Source: Gracilariopsis chorda | Taxonomy: Eukaryota; Rhodophyta; Florideophyceae; Gracilariales; Gracilariaceae | Length of the DNA stretch: 64,000 nucleotides | Direction: 5' to 3' | Assembly: GCA_003194525.1 (NCBI GenBank) | Contig: NBIV01000166.1 | Location: 1-64,000, forward strand | In this document: in pieces, positions 30,404-41,045 of the stretch | Position numbering within the stretch: position 1 is the first letter of the stretch | How the letters are laid out: each line of letters starts with the position of its first letter | Translations under genes and position numbers: made by a program | The notes under the pieces: model-generated | The model's input: only the letters and a program-made list of their open reading frames with translations | What the model was told of the DNA's origin: nothing | The model's database searches: none

Positions 30404-33400
30404 ATGAATACTCCATCCATTTCCACTAAGCGCGTTGCGCCAGGCTCCGCAGCCACGGTAGCCCGCTTCAATTCTTCCCGTTCCCGCCCCCCGCCCAGCG
30501 CCGCCGTTCTACGAAATGCATCCACACGCACCGGCACTGGACGTACAGCCACTGCTAGAACTAGCACTGCACGGACCACAACAGGTCGCCCCCGTACGGC
30601 AACTGCACGCTGTGAGGATGCATATGTCGTCGCCGTTATAGACAACCCCGTCCGCGAGGTCGGTCTCTGCGCGTACGACCTCAACGGCTTCGTTGTTGAG
30701 CTCCGTCAATTCGCCGATTCCAATACATACGTCACGCTTATAAAAGTCCTGTGCGTTATGGCACCGGTCGAGATTCTTCTGTCCACCTCCAGCATGGGCG
30801 GTATGTTGGAACAAGCCATCCAAAACTCTCCGCACTTGCTTCATGTCAAACGTACATTCATAGGCAGGCCATTCTTCAACGAAACGTACGGTGCCCTCGC
30901 AGTTGACAAGCTCTCCAACCAGCCCTGCCCCCACCTCACCCGATTAGGTAGCGCACTCTATCTCTCTCTAGCGTCCTGTGGCGCTCTCATCCGATACATT
31001 GAGCACGTTGAGGACCGAATATTTCCTCCATCCAGCCTCCGCGTCTATTTTAAACCAAATGACGACACTTTGTTTCTTGACCTGTCCGCCCTGGAGGGCC
31101 TCGAGGTAGTAGGAAACGCTCGTTCTGCAAATGGCTTACCAGGGATGCATTCCACTGCCTGTCTCCTTCGTGAAATCGATTTCACCAGAACACGTGCTGG
31201 TAAGAGATTCCTTCGCCGTGCTGTCCTGGAGCCGTGCTCTGACTTGAAAACTATAACCATGAGACAGGACGTGGTTGAAGAGCTTTGCAATGCCGAGCCT
31301 GTGTACTTCTCACTGGATTCCGCATTGCGTAGGTTTCCTGACCTCGAGAAGGCCATGGCTATTCTCATGGGGCGGGAGAACGCCCGATTGCGCGAAATAA
31401 GGGATCAAGCTGACCAGAAAACGCATTCGTCTAGCCCACATGAGTCAGAACAAGAACAACCCAATCCAGGGCCAATCGATTCGGGCTCTCATTTGGCAGC
31501 ACCTCCGTCCATTGTTCTCATGAAAACTGTCCTGAACATAAAGGCCGCATTAGAAACTATTCCAGAAATGCTCCAAGCGATGGAAAACGCTACGTCCCCA
31601 CTACTGCGTGCTGTTGCACAGAGCTTGAGAGATCCGGCCCTATCCAACCTGCGCGAATATATATCTGATGTCATAGACCCCGATATGTTTCCCAACAAAA
31701 ACCCAGAGAGAATGCGAATGAATGGAGCTTATGCTGTGAAGCATGGTCGAAACGGTATGTGATGCTCTCCAGTCAACTTCTGATTTTGAGTCCATATTCT
31801 GACGGGTGCTCTTGCATTGACAACTCCTGCAACAACCGACCTCCCCAAAGGGTACCTGGACATTCACAGGAAAGCAATGGGTGAACGCATCGAGGACATG
31901 CACATATTGATGGAAGATACACGCAAGAAGCACAATCTTAAGAAGCTTGAGCTATCATTACACTTGAAGCGAGGGTACCATTTTTCCATAGCCAGCAAGT
32001 TCTTGGATGTGAAGGACTTTCCCGAAGAGTTCAACCGCATAGACGAAGGGAGAAAAGTTCATCGCTTTTCTTCCGAGCAGCTGGAGCGGTTGAACGTGCG
32101 GTATCAAGAATCACTAAAGGAAATATGGAGACTCTCCGAACTCGAGCTGGGAGACCTTCTTGGCCGGATCTTTCAAACCGATGTTCTCCGAGCAGTTCAT
32201 CGCTTGTGCGACAGCATTGCTATCCTTGATTGCCTTTTATCGTTTGTGACATATGCTCCTATGTCCCCATGTACGACAGTGAGACCAAAGTTGACAGAAG
32301 ATGGACCAATTGAGCTCAAAAAGGCTTTTCATCCAACTGCAGTCAACATCCCAGGACAAAAAACCGTTCCAAACGACGTTTTCCTGGATGAAACATCAGC
32401 TCTTCTCATCATCTCAGGTCGCAACCAAGCGGGGAAGTCGTTCTTTATCAAAACCGTTGGGCTGATTGCGATCATGGCACACACTGGATGCTGGGTTCCT
32501 GCAGAAAGCGCATCAATCCGTGTCTTAAAGAGAGTGGCAACGCGCTTTGTTACGGGAGACGATATATCTCAGTGCCAGTCAAACTTTTCGAAGGAAATGC
32601 AAGATGTTGCTTCTATCTTTAATTCCGTTCATTGCTCAAGCAGAGATGTTGAGAGGGCTTTGAAACAAGAAGAAAGAGCGAGTTCTTTGCAATCAGATAG
32701 TGAGGAATGTGCTCCATACCCCAGCACGCTGGTGTTGATTGACGAAGTTGGTCGATCCACTTCGACTTTGGACGGGTTTTCGATTGCGTATGCTGTGGCA
32801 GAAGAATTAGCGGCTCGGCCGAACACTTTGACTCTGTTTACCACACACTTCATAGGTCTAGGTGCTTTGGCACAGGTCAACCCAATGGTGAGAAATTTTC
32901 ACCTCATTTCACAATCGCGCTCATCTCGACAGGAGAGTGACAGCAGCGGAGATGCAGTATGTGACGTCATACACACGTTCAAGGTTTCGAGCGGAGTTCT
33001 CCCGGATACTAGCTACGGGACAGAAACAGCGCGTATGGCTGGCATTCCCGAAGACGTGTTGAAAGACGCTGAGGAGATCAAGCGATTACTGCCACACCGA
33101 CGTATTGAAACTCCGCACTCGTTCTTTGAAAATTTTCTTGTGCTGGACAAGGAGGACAAAGACATGCTACGAAAAGCAAACTATACTGTGGCAATTGCCA
33201 ATCGTCTTCGTGAAATCACTCGTTCATCCGCTGATGAACAGGAATCGCATCGACTTTTGGTGGAGTTGCAGCAAGAACTGCAAGAGAGGAGTAGGAAGAA
33301 AAAGGAAGCTAAGAAGCGGAAACACAAGTCGAGCGGTAGAACACAATCCTTGGAGATCGCAGAAGCAGCTTCACAACATGAGGACACAGGCGAAACAACG

Positions 33401-33406
33401 CAGTGA
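30404..33406 (+). CDS. MSH4: MutS homologue MSH4 (meiotic recombination), two exons
   Basis: MSH4 with MSH5 stabilises Holliday-junction intermediates and promotes meiotic crossovers. Exon 1 is 30404-31754 and exon 2 31851-33406, with a 96-nt intron (GTATGT...AAAG). The splice yields VKHGRNGYLDIHRKA, and total coding is 968 residues, near the usual 930-ish. There is no N-terminal mismatch-binding domain I; the protein begins with a Thr/Arg-rich tail, then VGLCAYDLNGFVVELRQFAD. The ATPase domain: Walker A ISGRNQAGKS (residue about 640, instead of the usual GPNMSGKS), HTGCWVPAE, CQSNFSKEMQDVASI, Walker B VLIDEVGRSTS, FTTHF. An insert before Walker B (about 25 polar residues) is unusual. The start at MNTPSIS was preferred; in-frame upstream codons read as leader. 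MSH5 is less likely because of the CWVPAE and SNFSKEM blocks. Confidence 0.85.
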
Positions 33407-34192
33407 TTGGGTAAACACACAAGGAGGACCGAAAACACAGATGATGCAACGAGATCTTCTGAAAGATGGGGGAGAGACTCGTGTGCGGTACGCCTCGCAA
33501 TAGACTTGACAGAATAACAACTGGTAAGTGATAATCCGAAAGCCTTGAAGGAAGAAACGGATGTGATTCAAGAAGTCATCAAGGTGTGGATGGTGTCAAG
33601 AGGAAATATTATAAGAATTGAAGCTGTACCGTAACTGTTTGTAGTCTAAGGAGATCTACTGATGTCTTGAGAATGTCCTGCGAGGAAAACAAAGTCACAT
33701 GAGTGAACATCTGCATACTCGAGCAAATTACCGAAAAGCTAAGACACGTACCCTTGTAGCTGGGTGATGATTCGTGTAAGGGATGCGCGGAGTTATGACA
33801 GATACTGTATCGGTAGGTCGGAACGCGCGCATAACGTTGCGGGATACGAAGCACGCAGCAACTCAGCGTTAGAGGCTCTCGTGCATAATGGCCGCAATGC
33901 TGTATGGTATGGATACTTCAAATGCGGCGACATCTCAGCGTTAACACAGGTGCTAAAGTGTGAAAGAACAGATGAGGTTTGGGACAATGGATGCTTCGTA
34001 TATTCACTGAAGATAAGGAGTCGCGGAACGAGAATGGATGGAAGAGGTGCGTTTTGTAAGCAACGACAGCAAAGTTAAACAAGGCAGAGCAGGGCTGGTG
34101 CAAAAGCTAAAAGGCATGTCGCAACATGGGTATGGGAATGCAGTGTGGCCTATACTGCGTAGGTGACGGTGAGTAACTATTAATGGATGCAA
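33407..34192. other. Convergent interval between MSH4 and acylphosphatase
   Basis: About 790 bases with only small unsupported open frames. It holds the two 3' untranslated regions; nothing else recognised. Confidence 0.4.
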
Positions 34193-34603
34193 TCAAGTTC
34201 TCCTAACGGAGAAGTCGAGAAATGTTGGGTGTGATATCTGGTGTATGGGTTCTGTTTGAGTTACTGAATGAACGGTGGCCATCGGAGGACCTTGTTTGCA
34301 CCAATCGATGAGCTGATGCAGCTGGGCCATGGTGCCCTCAGCGCATAGTTGAACTGAGCCGTCGCGCATGTTGCGGACATATCCGACAACACCGACTTGT
34401 TTTGCAACTGTTGATGCTGTGGCCCTGTGGAAGAGAAAAGTTGATGATGCGCATGACGATGAGTGAACATGATGAGTCCAGCGTGAAAGCGTGACGCGGG
34501 GTGATAAGTGATCTGCTTACCGGTAGAAGACACCCTGTACTGTACCCTTGATGGACAAAGTTACTGCGAAGAAATGCGTGGAAGACAGTTGTGCGTTGGC
34601 CAT
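34193..34603 (-). CDS. Acylphosphatase, two exons, 104 aa
   Basis: Small cytosolic enzyme hydrolysing acylphosphates. Exon 1 is 34603-34521, a 96-nt intron (GTAAGC at 34520 to CACAG at 34425), exon 2 34424-34193. The splice joins GTVQGVFYR to ATASTVAKQVGVVGYVRN. Both active-site parts are present: Arg of the GxVQGVxxR loop and Asn of YVRNMRDGSV. Length 104 matches the family's usual 90-100. ATG 34603 (MANAQLSS) is the only ATG in the frame; upstream open codons without ATG could belong to an unseen exon, for example one encoding a targeting peptide, but none is needed. Without splicing the frame stops just after the active-site loop. Confidence 0.92.
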
Positions 34604-36036
34604 AGGAAGCTCAGAGTGGGAGTGATAAGCAACGGCGCAAGAAGAGCGAGGGCGGATGGGTTCGTTAGCCAGAACGGGATTCGAAGAAGCGAATAGTCTC
34701 AAGATAGCGGGCTTAGCAAGAGCAGCACGGGGAAGCCCTGCTTGATGACCGGGATGGTAGAGACGTGAGAGAGAAAGCGTGCACGAGGCACGGATCACGA
34801 GTGCGATGCAAAGGCACGAGAAGCGCTGTCTTTTTGTGCCGTGGAGCTGAGATGAATCATCACGAAGCAAGCAATACTCGTTGCATCGGTGTCACGTGCA
34901 AGTAAAGCGGTTTGGCAATTTTGATTGGGCTTTTCCAGGGAATATAAATGCGATTTAGGGTTAAGCGTTGTCAGGGGGTGGGGGCTTGGAGTGGACAGTT
35001 TTTTGCATGGCAGGACTTCTGACATGACGATTGGCGTGTGGTGGTCGTCGAGTGCGGCGAATGGAGGCGTAGGAAGGGTGCGGATGGCATTTCTTGGCAT
35101 TTCTTGGCGCAAGGGATCACCTGATGGGCTGCTTGTTGAGTTGAAGTTGCAAGTTGGTGCTGTGGGAGGGACACTTGGCAAATTGCCCACTGTTGATTGC
35201 TGAGTCATCAGTATGATACAGAAGCGCTGTGGTGGCGTGGGCTATGGTACGGGGGTGCGCAGAGTTATGAGCTACTGAACCATTTGCAAGCACAGCTCAA
35301 AGCAGTGAAGGCGGCCGTCACGGCGACGGTACCGTTGTACCATAAACTCAAGAGCGACAAGAGCGCAGCCGCCGTGTGTGGATGTGGAGCATACTGTACA
35401 CAAAATTCCGTGCGCATCGGGACCACAGGCGTGGCAAACGTGGGCCACGAGCCCATGTAAGTTACCCCTCAGACGGCGGTGCGAATCTTTTTTTGGGTGC
35501 GCGCTGTAATGGACGGCCTGTGGCGCGCGTGTTGCGCACGCCGCGGGTGAACGGAAACAACAGCAGCGCGGCGCGACGTGCCTTTGCGACTGGTCTCTCT
35601 CGGCAACTGTCGTCGCGAACTGCAGGTCTTGCGTCGCGCGCGCCGCGCTCGACAAACGCATTCCGCCCGCCTGCGCGCGCCTTGGTGCCACACTTCTCCG
35701 CGCGTCTATTGCCGCCAATATCTACGACTCGTCTGTGCGCTATCTCACTTCCGCGCACTCTGCATCCTCCGAGCGCCACCCCCTCATCTGCCCGCCCCCC
35801 GGCAGCCGTTGATTGCGCGTACACTAACGCAAAGCAAATAGCTGTTTGCATCACTCACTTCGCCAACCGTCAAACACCGCTATCAAAACGAACCGTCTAA
35901 AATCGCTGCAGCACGTAGGACGCCGCACACCAGTTCCTTACTTACCCTTCCACGCTCCCCGTTGCACGCCTTGCTCAACTCCTCCGCGTCGTCGGCGTCC
36001 GCCACCCCCCTCAACTCCGGTCGAGCACTGCTCACA
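34604..36036. other. Divergent interval with a GCGC-rich island
   Basis: About 1.4 kb between divergent genes. Notable: GACGGTACCGTTGTACC near 35325-35341 and a GC-rich, CpG/GCGC-dense block (about 35500-35720) resembling a shared promoter. Several open frames (e.g. around 35400-35900 on both strands) reflect base composition, have no recognisable domain, and are not called. Confidence 0.45.
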
Positions 36037-37632
36037 ATGCCGCCGCAACCGTCTTCGTCGTCGTCGTCTCCATCTGCCACAGGCCCCAAGGGCGTTGAGT
36101 TTTCCGATCACCTTATCGTTCTTGGCGCCTCCTCCTCGTCGCTGCCACCGCCCCCCCCGCCACCACTACTGCCAAAGGCGCGCGTCTTCGTTAAGCGCCC
36201 GCCAATACCCTCCTCAGAACGAGCTGCCTCTCCCTTCGTCGAACGTCCCGTCGTGCACCCGTTGCGACCGCCACCCCCCGCCCCGTCGCACACCCCTGCA
36301 TCATCGTCTTCGTCTGGCCCAGCCCACATTGCACCGCCTACGGAGACACGCATCCCTCCAGACGAGGTTGTACTGCGTCCTCCTGATCGTCGTCGCGCAC
36401 GCTTTTTTCACACCGCCCCGCAATTGGGAGAGCTGTCCGCTGTGTCCGAACTGCGCGACGGTGACCATGCTTCCGACTCGGACAGCGAAAATGAAACTAT
36501 CAAGTCTACCAGGATGTCTAGTGTACATGTACTCGATCTTGACGAACAGGACCTTGCACGATGTACCCGTATTAACACAAAACTTAATTCACTGCCATCC
36601 GGAGGCGCGTTTTCGTTCATGAATTCTTCCGAGGATGTCGACACTTCTTTGGCTTCGTCGTCTTCGTCTTGTTCCAGTGACGAGCGCCTTCGAGAATCTC
36701 GTAAGATGATTCGAGTGGATGGTAGTGCAAAGCTGTCCACTGCTTCTGGCGTGCTTGATAGTACGGATGAGGAAGATGAACATGAGTTTAGTATAGAAGG
36801 GGCTGAATCTGTTGACGAAGAGGAAGCAGTGCAAGTACGTTCGCTTAATCGCACGCTTGCCAAAGTTACGTTGGGGACGGAGGGCAGTACTGAAAACACT
36901 GCACTTGACTCAACGTTGCATGAGATCGAGGCGAGTAGTACGCCGGACCGTGAACGCGTGGTTAAACCGTCTGGAGCGAATAGCGCGAATCTGGCGGTGA
37001 ATAAGGCGCAGAATTGCCATGCTCTGCGCGAACATATTCTTCGCGGCGCTGGCGCTGATGAGAGTGAAGGTAACGCTGGAAGTAGTCGCAAACGTCGTTC
37101 TCTCCTGCGTATCACTTTTATGAGACGGAACTCAGGGAGAAACAGTGTACGGGGGAATGGTGTTGTTGTTGGTGGTGTAGTGGACGATGAAGACTATGTG
37201 GAACGGAGGACGGGGTCGTTTTCGGCGATTTCTTGCTTTTCTACGCGAAGGACGAGTGCTTGTCGGAGTCGACTGCGCGGAATGACCTCGGCGAAAGAAA
37301 GCGCCGAGCCAGCGGCCATTGAGGATGGACGGCGCCGCAAGAAGGGGCGATCGGGTGAGACGTGTCGAGAGGTTGTAGCGGCTCCAGACTTTGAGGAAGG
37401 TACTGGGCCTCGACGCGGCATGGTTAAAAACGTGTCGCTTCAAAGGGACGACTTTATTGACTTTACTACGAATGGGGCTGGGAGGTGTGGGACTAGTAGG
37501 GGGGCATGGCTAGCTAGGCTGGTTAGGCTGGGAGATGGATGCTCTGTTTCGGATGAGGAAAGCGTGGCTGGCGGCGGTGAGGGCGGCCGTGGAGGTCGTC
37601 GTAGGAGATGGAAGCTGTTTGGACGGAAGTAG
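36037..37632 (+). CDS. Ser/Pro-rich protein with basic C-terminus, 531 aa, unknown
   Basis: ORF with ATG at 36037; the in-frame sequence upstream has no ATG. Composition: Pro/Ser-rich first 120 residues with a poly-Pro run (SSLPPPPPPPLLPK), an acidic Ser-rich middle (STDEEDEHEFSIEGAESVDEEE), then a basic end (GGEGGRGGRRRRWKLFGRK). It is probably intrinsically disordered; no domain was recognised. The long frame, absent stops and codon-like composition support a gene. A minus-strand frame over 36408-37115 is a shadow. Could be a regulatory or cytoskeletal scaffold; no function can be claimed. Confidence 0.6.
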   Translation: MPPQPSSSSSSPSATGPKGVEFSDHLIVLGASSSSLPPPPPPPLLPKARVFVKRPPIPSSERAASPFVERPVVHPLRPPPPAPSHTPASSSSSGPAHIAPPTETRIPPDEVVLRPPDRRRARFFHTAPQLGELSAVSELRDGDHASDSDSENETIKSTRMSSVHVLDLDEQDLARCTRINTKLNSLPSGGAFSFMNSSEDVDTSLASSSSSCSSDERLRESRKMIRVDGSAKLSTASGVLDSTDEEDEHEFSIEGAESVDEEEAVQVRSLNRTLAKVTLGTEGSTENTALDSTLHEIEASSTPDRERVVKPSGANSANLAVNKAQNCHALREHILRGAGADESEGNAGSSRKRRSLLRITFMRRNSGRNSVRGNGVVVGGVVDDEDYVERRTGSFSAISCFSTRRTSACRSRLRGMTSAKESAEPAAIEDGRRRKKGRSGETCREVVAAPDFEEGTGPRRGMVKNVSLQRDDFIDFTTNGAGRCGTSRGAWLARLVRLGDGCSVSDEESVAGGGEGGRGGRRRRWKLFGRK

Positions 37633-38181
37633 ATGAGGTAATAGTTGTTTTCGGAGATACTTGCGGAAACTGGCGGGGCTTGTAAAAGTTTGGGAATGAG
37701 TTTGCGCCTTTTTTTGTTGGTTCTGAAGGGGATGGGGCGAGCTGGTGAGGCATGAGCTGGCGAGGCATGAGCTGGCTGGCGCATGCGTGGTGGCGGTTCT
37801 GCGAGCTTTGTTTTGTTGCTTCTGGGAAATATTTTATAATACAACAAAATGTGGCGTGATGCGTTCGTTTCAGCTCGTGCTGCCACGTCTACTGCGACGT
37901 GAGCCACAGCCGTCTCGCTCTACACTGCCCACGCGATCACATCGAACCCCGGCCCCCCACACGCAACTAATTCCGTCCCAAAACCACTCCCTCCCGCCCC
38001 CTTACACTTTGCACACCAGACACGTCTCCCGGCTACTGCTTCCCGCCCTCCCCCCCTCCCCCCCCTGCTATCTTTCTTGCCTACTTCCCTTCCACCCTTC
38101 CCCCCTTCCTCCCCTTGCCACCTCCGTCCTTACACTTGTTGCTTGCGTAGCCACCCCCCGTTGTACTTCGCTTTCGCTACC
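37633..38181 (+). other. Intergenic and C/T-rich leader of the next gene
   Basis: About 550 bases. From about 37920 to 38150 the plus strand is strongly pyrimidine-rich (C and T runs), ending 30 bases before the next ATG. Around 37735-37775 short repeats GAGGCATGAGCTGG and GAGCTGGC recur. No gene. Confidence 0.5.
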
Positions 38182-39072
38182 ATGTCCGTTGAGGCGTTGC
38201 GAGATAAGCTCTCCGAGCGCGAGGCAAAGCTTGACGGCCTTCGTGCAAAACTCAAAGCCGCAAAGGAACGTGCTGCCCGACCAAAGCCAAAGTCCACCAT
38301 CTCCAGCATTCAGCAACGCTACCTCTCCGCCATAGCCGAGTCAGAGGACAAGGAAGTGCACAAACCTCAAATTCGCGCCTCCACCAACGCAGTATCATCG
38401 CTAGCAAGTCGCTGGAACCAAGGCATTGAAGAACGAAAGGTTGAGAAAACTCGCGTCAGTGTGCGCGGCAATGTGTCTGGCGCGAAGAAGAATTTCGTCC
38501 ATAATGACGCTCACGTGGTCGGTAAGAGTGTCGCTAAGCTCGTCGCGGATGTGGATCGTGGACCGGCTGAAATTGAAGTTGAGGATGATTCCCACATTCC
38601 TAGCTGGGCTAAGAACCAGCAAAAACTCGTTATTAAGAAGGAGAACGCTAGAAGTTCCGTGCGCGTCGATGTTAAGGAGTTGCAAGGCAGCGTGCTCATG
38701 AACGCGGCGAGGGACGGTTCGGAAGCTGAACGCACCAACAAGGTTGAGCACGTCGGCAACGTCAAAGCCGCCCTCGCAATGTGGGGAAAGACCGCTGATG
38801 AGGACGCCAAAGTGCTCGCCAAGAAGAAGGAGGAGGAGGAGAGACAAAGAAGGCTTGATGAAAAGTTGCGAAAGGAACGTGAGGCCGAGGAAAGGGCACG
38901 AGTAATCAAGGCCGCTGTTGAAAAGTTTGCTCAAATGCAACTCTCCGATATGACCGACGAGCCTTCTCAGGAGCTCGAGATCATTCCGTTTTTGGAGAGA
39001 AAGATCACTCTGGTGGAGAAGGAAATCAAAAAGGTGGAAGATGAAATTGCTCAAGTGGAGGCCTCTCTGTGA
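38182..39072 (+). CDS. Coiled-coil protein, 296 aa, unknown
   Basis: ATG 38182 follows the pyrimidine-rich leader; in-frame upstream codons have no ATG. Residues 1-40 form a basic coiled coil (EALRDKLSEREAKLDGLRAK). The central part includes SRWNQGIEERK, DDSHIPSWAKNQQKLVIKKE and NVKAALAMWGKTADED. The end is a long Lys/Glu coiled coil (KKKEEEERQRRLDEKLRKER; ERKITLVEKEIKKVEDEIAQ). The W-x-x-G and A-x-x-x-W-G-K pattern recalls cytoskeleton-associated proteins, but no family was recognised. Intronless as read. Confidence 0.72.
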   Translation: MSVEALRDKLSEREAKLDGLRAKLKAAKERAARPKPKSTISSIQQRYLSAIAESEDKEVHKPQIRASTNAVSSLASRWNQGIEERKVEKTRVSVRGNVSGAKKNFVHNDAHVVGKSVAKLVADVDRGPAEIEVEDDSHIPSWAKNQQKLVIKKENARSSVRVDVKELQGSVLMNAARDGSEAERTNKVEHVGNVKAALAMWGKTADEDAKVLAKKKEEEERQRRLDEKLRKEREAEERARVIKAAVEKFAQMQLSDMTDEPSQELEIIPFLERKITLVEKEIKKVEDEIAQVEASL

Positions 39073-39413
39073 ATGCGATTGACAATCTTGCCGCACCCGG
39101 AAGCTTCATTTTGCTTCATCCCATTCCCTTTTTTCAAAGTTACGTTTCGTCGCTGATGATCACACACCTTTTCCGATTGTAATGGCCTTCATTCGATTCC
39201 ACATGCGGAATCATCATGAGGCAGCATGTAAGCTTGATAGAGTTGTGTTAAGTTGGAGTTGTAGCACATTGCACTATTCCCCCTCGCCGCTCTTAGTTTC
39301 ATCCTGATGTTAGTTCTGCCCTCGACAAACTGCTCTCGGCTTGTATGGCATATAACTTTATAAAAAAAGAAAAAAAAAAAAACACCAGTTACTAATCAAG
39401 AACATTCTTTGCT
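39073..39413. other. Convergent 3' interval
   Basis: About 340 bases between convergent genes. AT-rich with an A tract (about 39361-39381). Nothing else seen. Confidence 0.45.
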
Positions 39414-41045
39414 TCATCCAAAGTCAATGAGGTCATCAAAGTTGGCGGCCGATCGCTTTGCACTTGCTTGTGAGTTTCGATTTGAAACAAACCCGCTACC
39501 CAAGTTACCGTCCGATGTTTGAGGCTGCATGTCGAACACGTCTACCAGAGCAGACTCATCACGTCTGGCAGTTTGCCCATTTGCTTCCAACGAGACAAAT
39601 GGTGGAACACTAGAAGGACGCTCACTTGTGTGGCCCACATTAGTGGTAGCAAAGGCATCAAACGATGTGAAGGGCGTTGGAGTCGAATTGCGTTTGTGGC
39701 TACTTGTTGAATCAGGCAACCCACCAGCAGAGACGGTGACGTTCGGCGCCGGAGCTGGCGATGATCGTGCGCGGTGCACTGCGGTGGGTTGAGAGGCCGG
39801 GGCTTTCGACACGTTTCCAAACGCGGAATCAAAATCAGCCCATCCGTTATTGCCACTCATTGAAGAGCTGCGGTTGAAATCGCTTTCCGTAGGCGTGGCA
39901 TCAGCGTCACGGCGAGGCTGCTCCGACAGGGACAAACTGTGATCAAAATCTAGCAAGAGGTTGGACGGTTGTGATTGAGCGCTTGTTAGGGCGGTAGAGT
40001 GAGTAGGATTGAATGGGTTGCAAGCACTTGAGGCGGAGATGTGTCCAAAATCATTGCGTCTCTTTTCGCGGAGCTGAAGGCCGATTTGACGCAACTTTTG
40101 GTCCATCGGGCGGTTCTGAAGGCGGCGCACCTCCTCAAGCACCTGAAACGAATCGTATCGATGGGCGGGATTGACGACGAGCATGTTTTGCAAAAGCGCG
40201 ATGAACGGTTGCGGATAGGAAGGACTGGTGGGAATGGTAGGTAATCCGTTTGTGATCTGCAGAGATGAAGAGCCGTCAAACGGCAACGACCCGAACAAAA
40301 CTGCATACCATACACAGCCCAGTGCCCACACATCCGCTCTCTCACAGATGAAGTGGTTGGAGTATAAATCTACCAGCTCTGGGGCGCGGTACATGGAGGT
40401 GCAATGACTGCTGATTTGCTCCTCAGCTTGTAGAATGTGCGCGCGTGATTGCGGGCGGATCATTGTGGTGGTGACGCTTCCAAAGTCGCACAACTTGTAG
40501 CATCGTTGCGAACGATCGTAGAGCAAGTTTTCCAACTTGACATCGCGAACAAACACAGGTTGCGGCAAGGCGTGCACATGGGCGAGGGCAGCGGCTGCGT
40601 GCTCTAAAATTTCAAGTGTGGCGTGCGTGGGAAGTTGGACGTGCTGCAGTCGATGGGGTAATGTACCACCATCGACGAGCTCAAAGAGCAAGAAGGCATG
40701 CGCGTGATGGAAGTGGGCGTCGTAGAACTTGACTATGTTGGGGTGCGGAGGCAGTTGACGAAGAAATCGAATCTCTACGTGGGCGTGATGCAAAGATTCT
40801 TGATCGGGGCATGCAATTCGTTTGACAGCGTAGTGAGAGGGTTGGGCGTGGGTTGGAGACACGGGCGTGGCAACGTGAATAAATGAATATGCACCTTGTG
40901 CAAAAACGGAGCCGAGTCGGAGACGAATGCCTGCTATTGTGATGATGGTGTTGTTAAATGCTGTGTGGTCGGGTGGGGCGTTTGTGAAGGCGGACTGCAC
41001 GCCTCTTTGGAGGGAGTGGGCCGCTTTGGTGAGCGTTCGAAACAT
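39414..41045 (-). CDS. NAK-family (AAK1/GAK-like) Ser/Thr kinase, 543 aa
   Basis: Kinase of the family that phosphorylates clathrin adaptors in endocytosis. ATG 41045. The glycine loop is GSVFAQGAYSFIHVA (about 45-59), ATP-binding Lys75 in HYAVKRI, catalytic loop VRDVKLENLL (Asp168; the usual His of HRD is Val), DFG 187-189. The NAK signature is clear: CDFGSVTTT, then EEQISSHCTSMYRAPELVDL with YSN. The kinase domain ends at about 320. The tail is disordered and carries endocytic motifs: NPF (about 343), WADFDSAFGN, and an acidic/hydrophobic C-terminus (NFDDLIDFG) resembling a clathrin-box/adaptor motif. Transcribed divergently from the GT61 gene. Intronless as read. Confidence 0.88.
   Translation of the reverse strand: MFRTLTKAAHSLQRGVQSAFTNAPPDHTAFNNTIITIAGIRLRLGSVFAQGAYSFIHVATPVSPTHAQPSHYAVKRIACPDQESLHHAHVEIRFLRQLPPHPNIVKFYDAHFHHAHAFLLFELVDGGTLPHRLQHVQLPTHATLEILEHAAAALAHVHALPQPVFVRDVKLENLLYDRSQRCYKLCDFGSVTTTMIRPQSRAHILQAEEQISSHCTSMYRAPELVDLYSNHFICERADVWALGCVWYAVLFGSLPFDGSSSLQITNGLPTIPTSPSYPQPFIALLQNMLVVNPAHRYDSFQVLEEVRRLQNRPMDQKLRQIGLQLREKRRNDFGHISASSACNPFNPTHSTALTSAQSQPSNLLLDFDHSLSLSEQPRRDADATPTESDFNRSSSMSGNNGWADFDSAFGNVSKAPASQPTAVHRARSSPAPAPNVTVSAGGLPDSTSSHKRNSTPTPFTSFDAFATTNVGHTSERPSSVPPFVSLEANGQTARRDESALVDVFDMQPQTSDGNLGSGFVSNRNSQASAKRSAANFDDLIDFG

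Noticed and set aside
35376-35900. Overlapping open frames on both strands (e.g. 174 and 148 codons)
   Set aside because: They lie in a GCGC-rich island, have arginine/alanine-rich composition and no domain; base composition keeps the frames open.
36408-37115. 235-codon minus-strand frame
   Set aside because: Ser-rich shadow of the 531-aa plus-strand gene.
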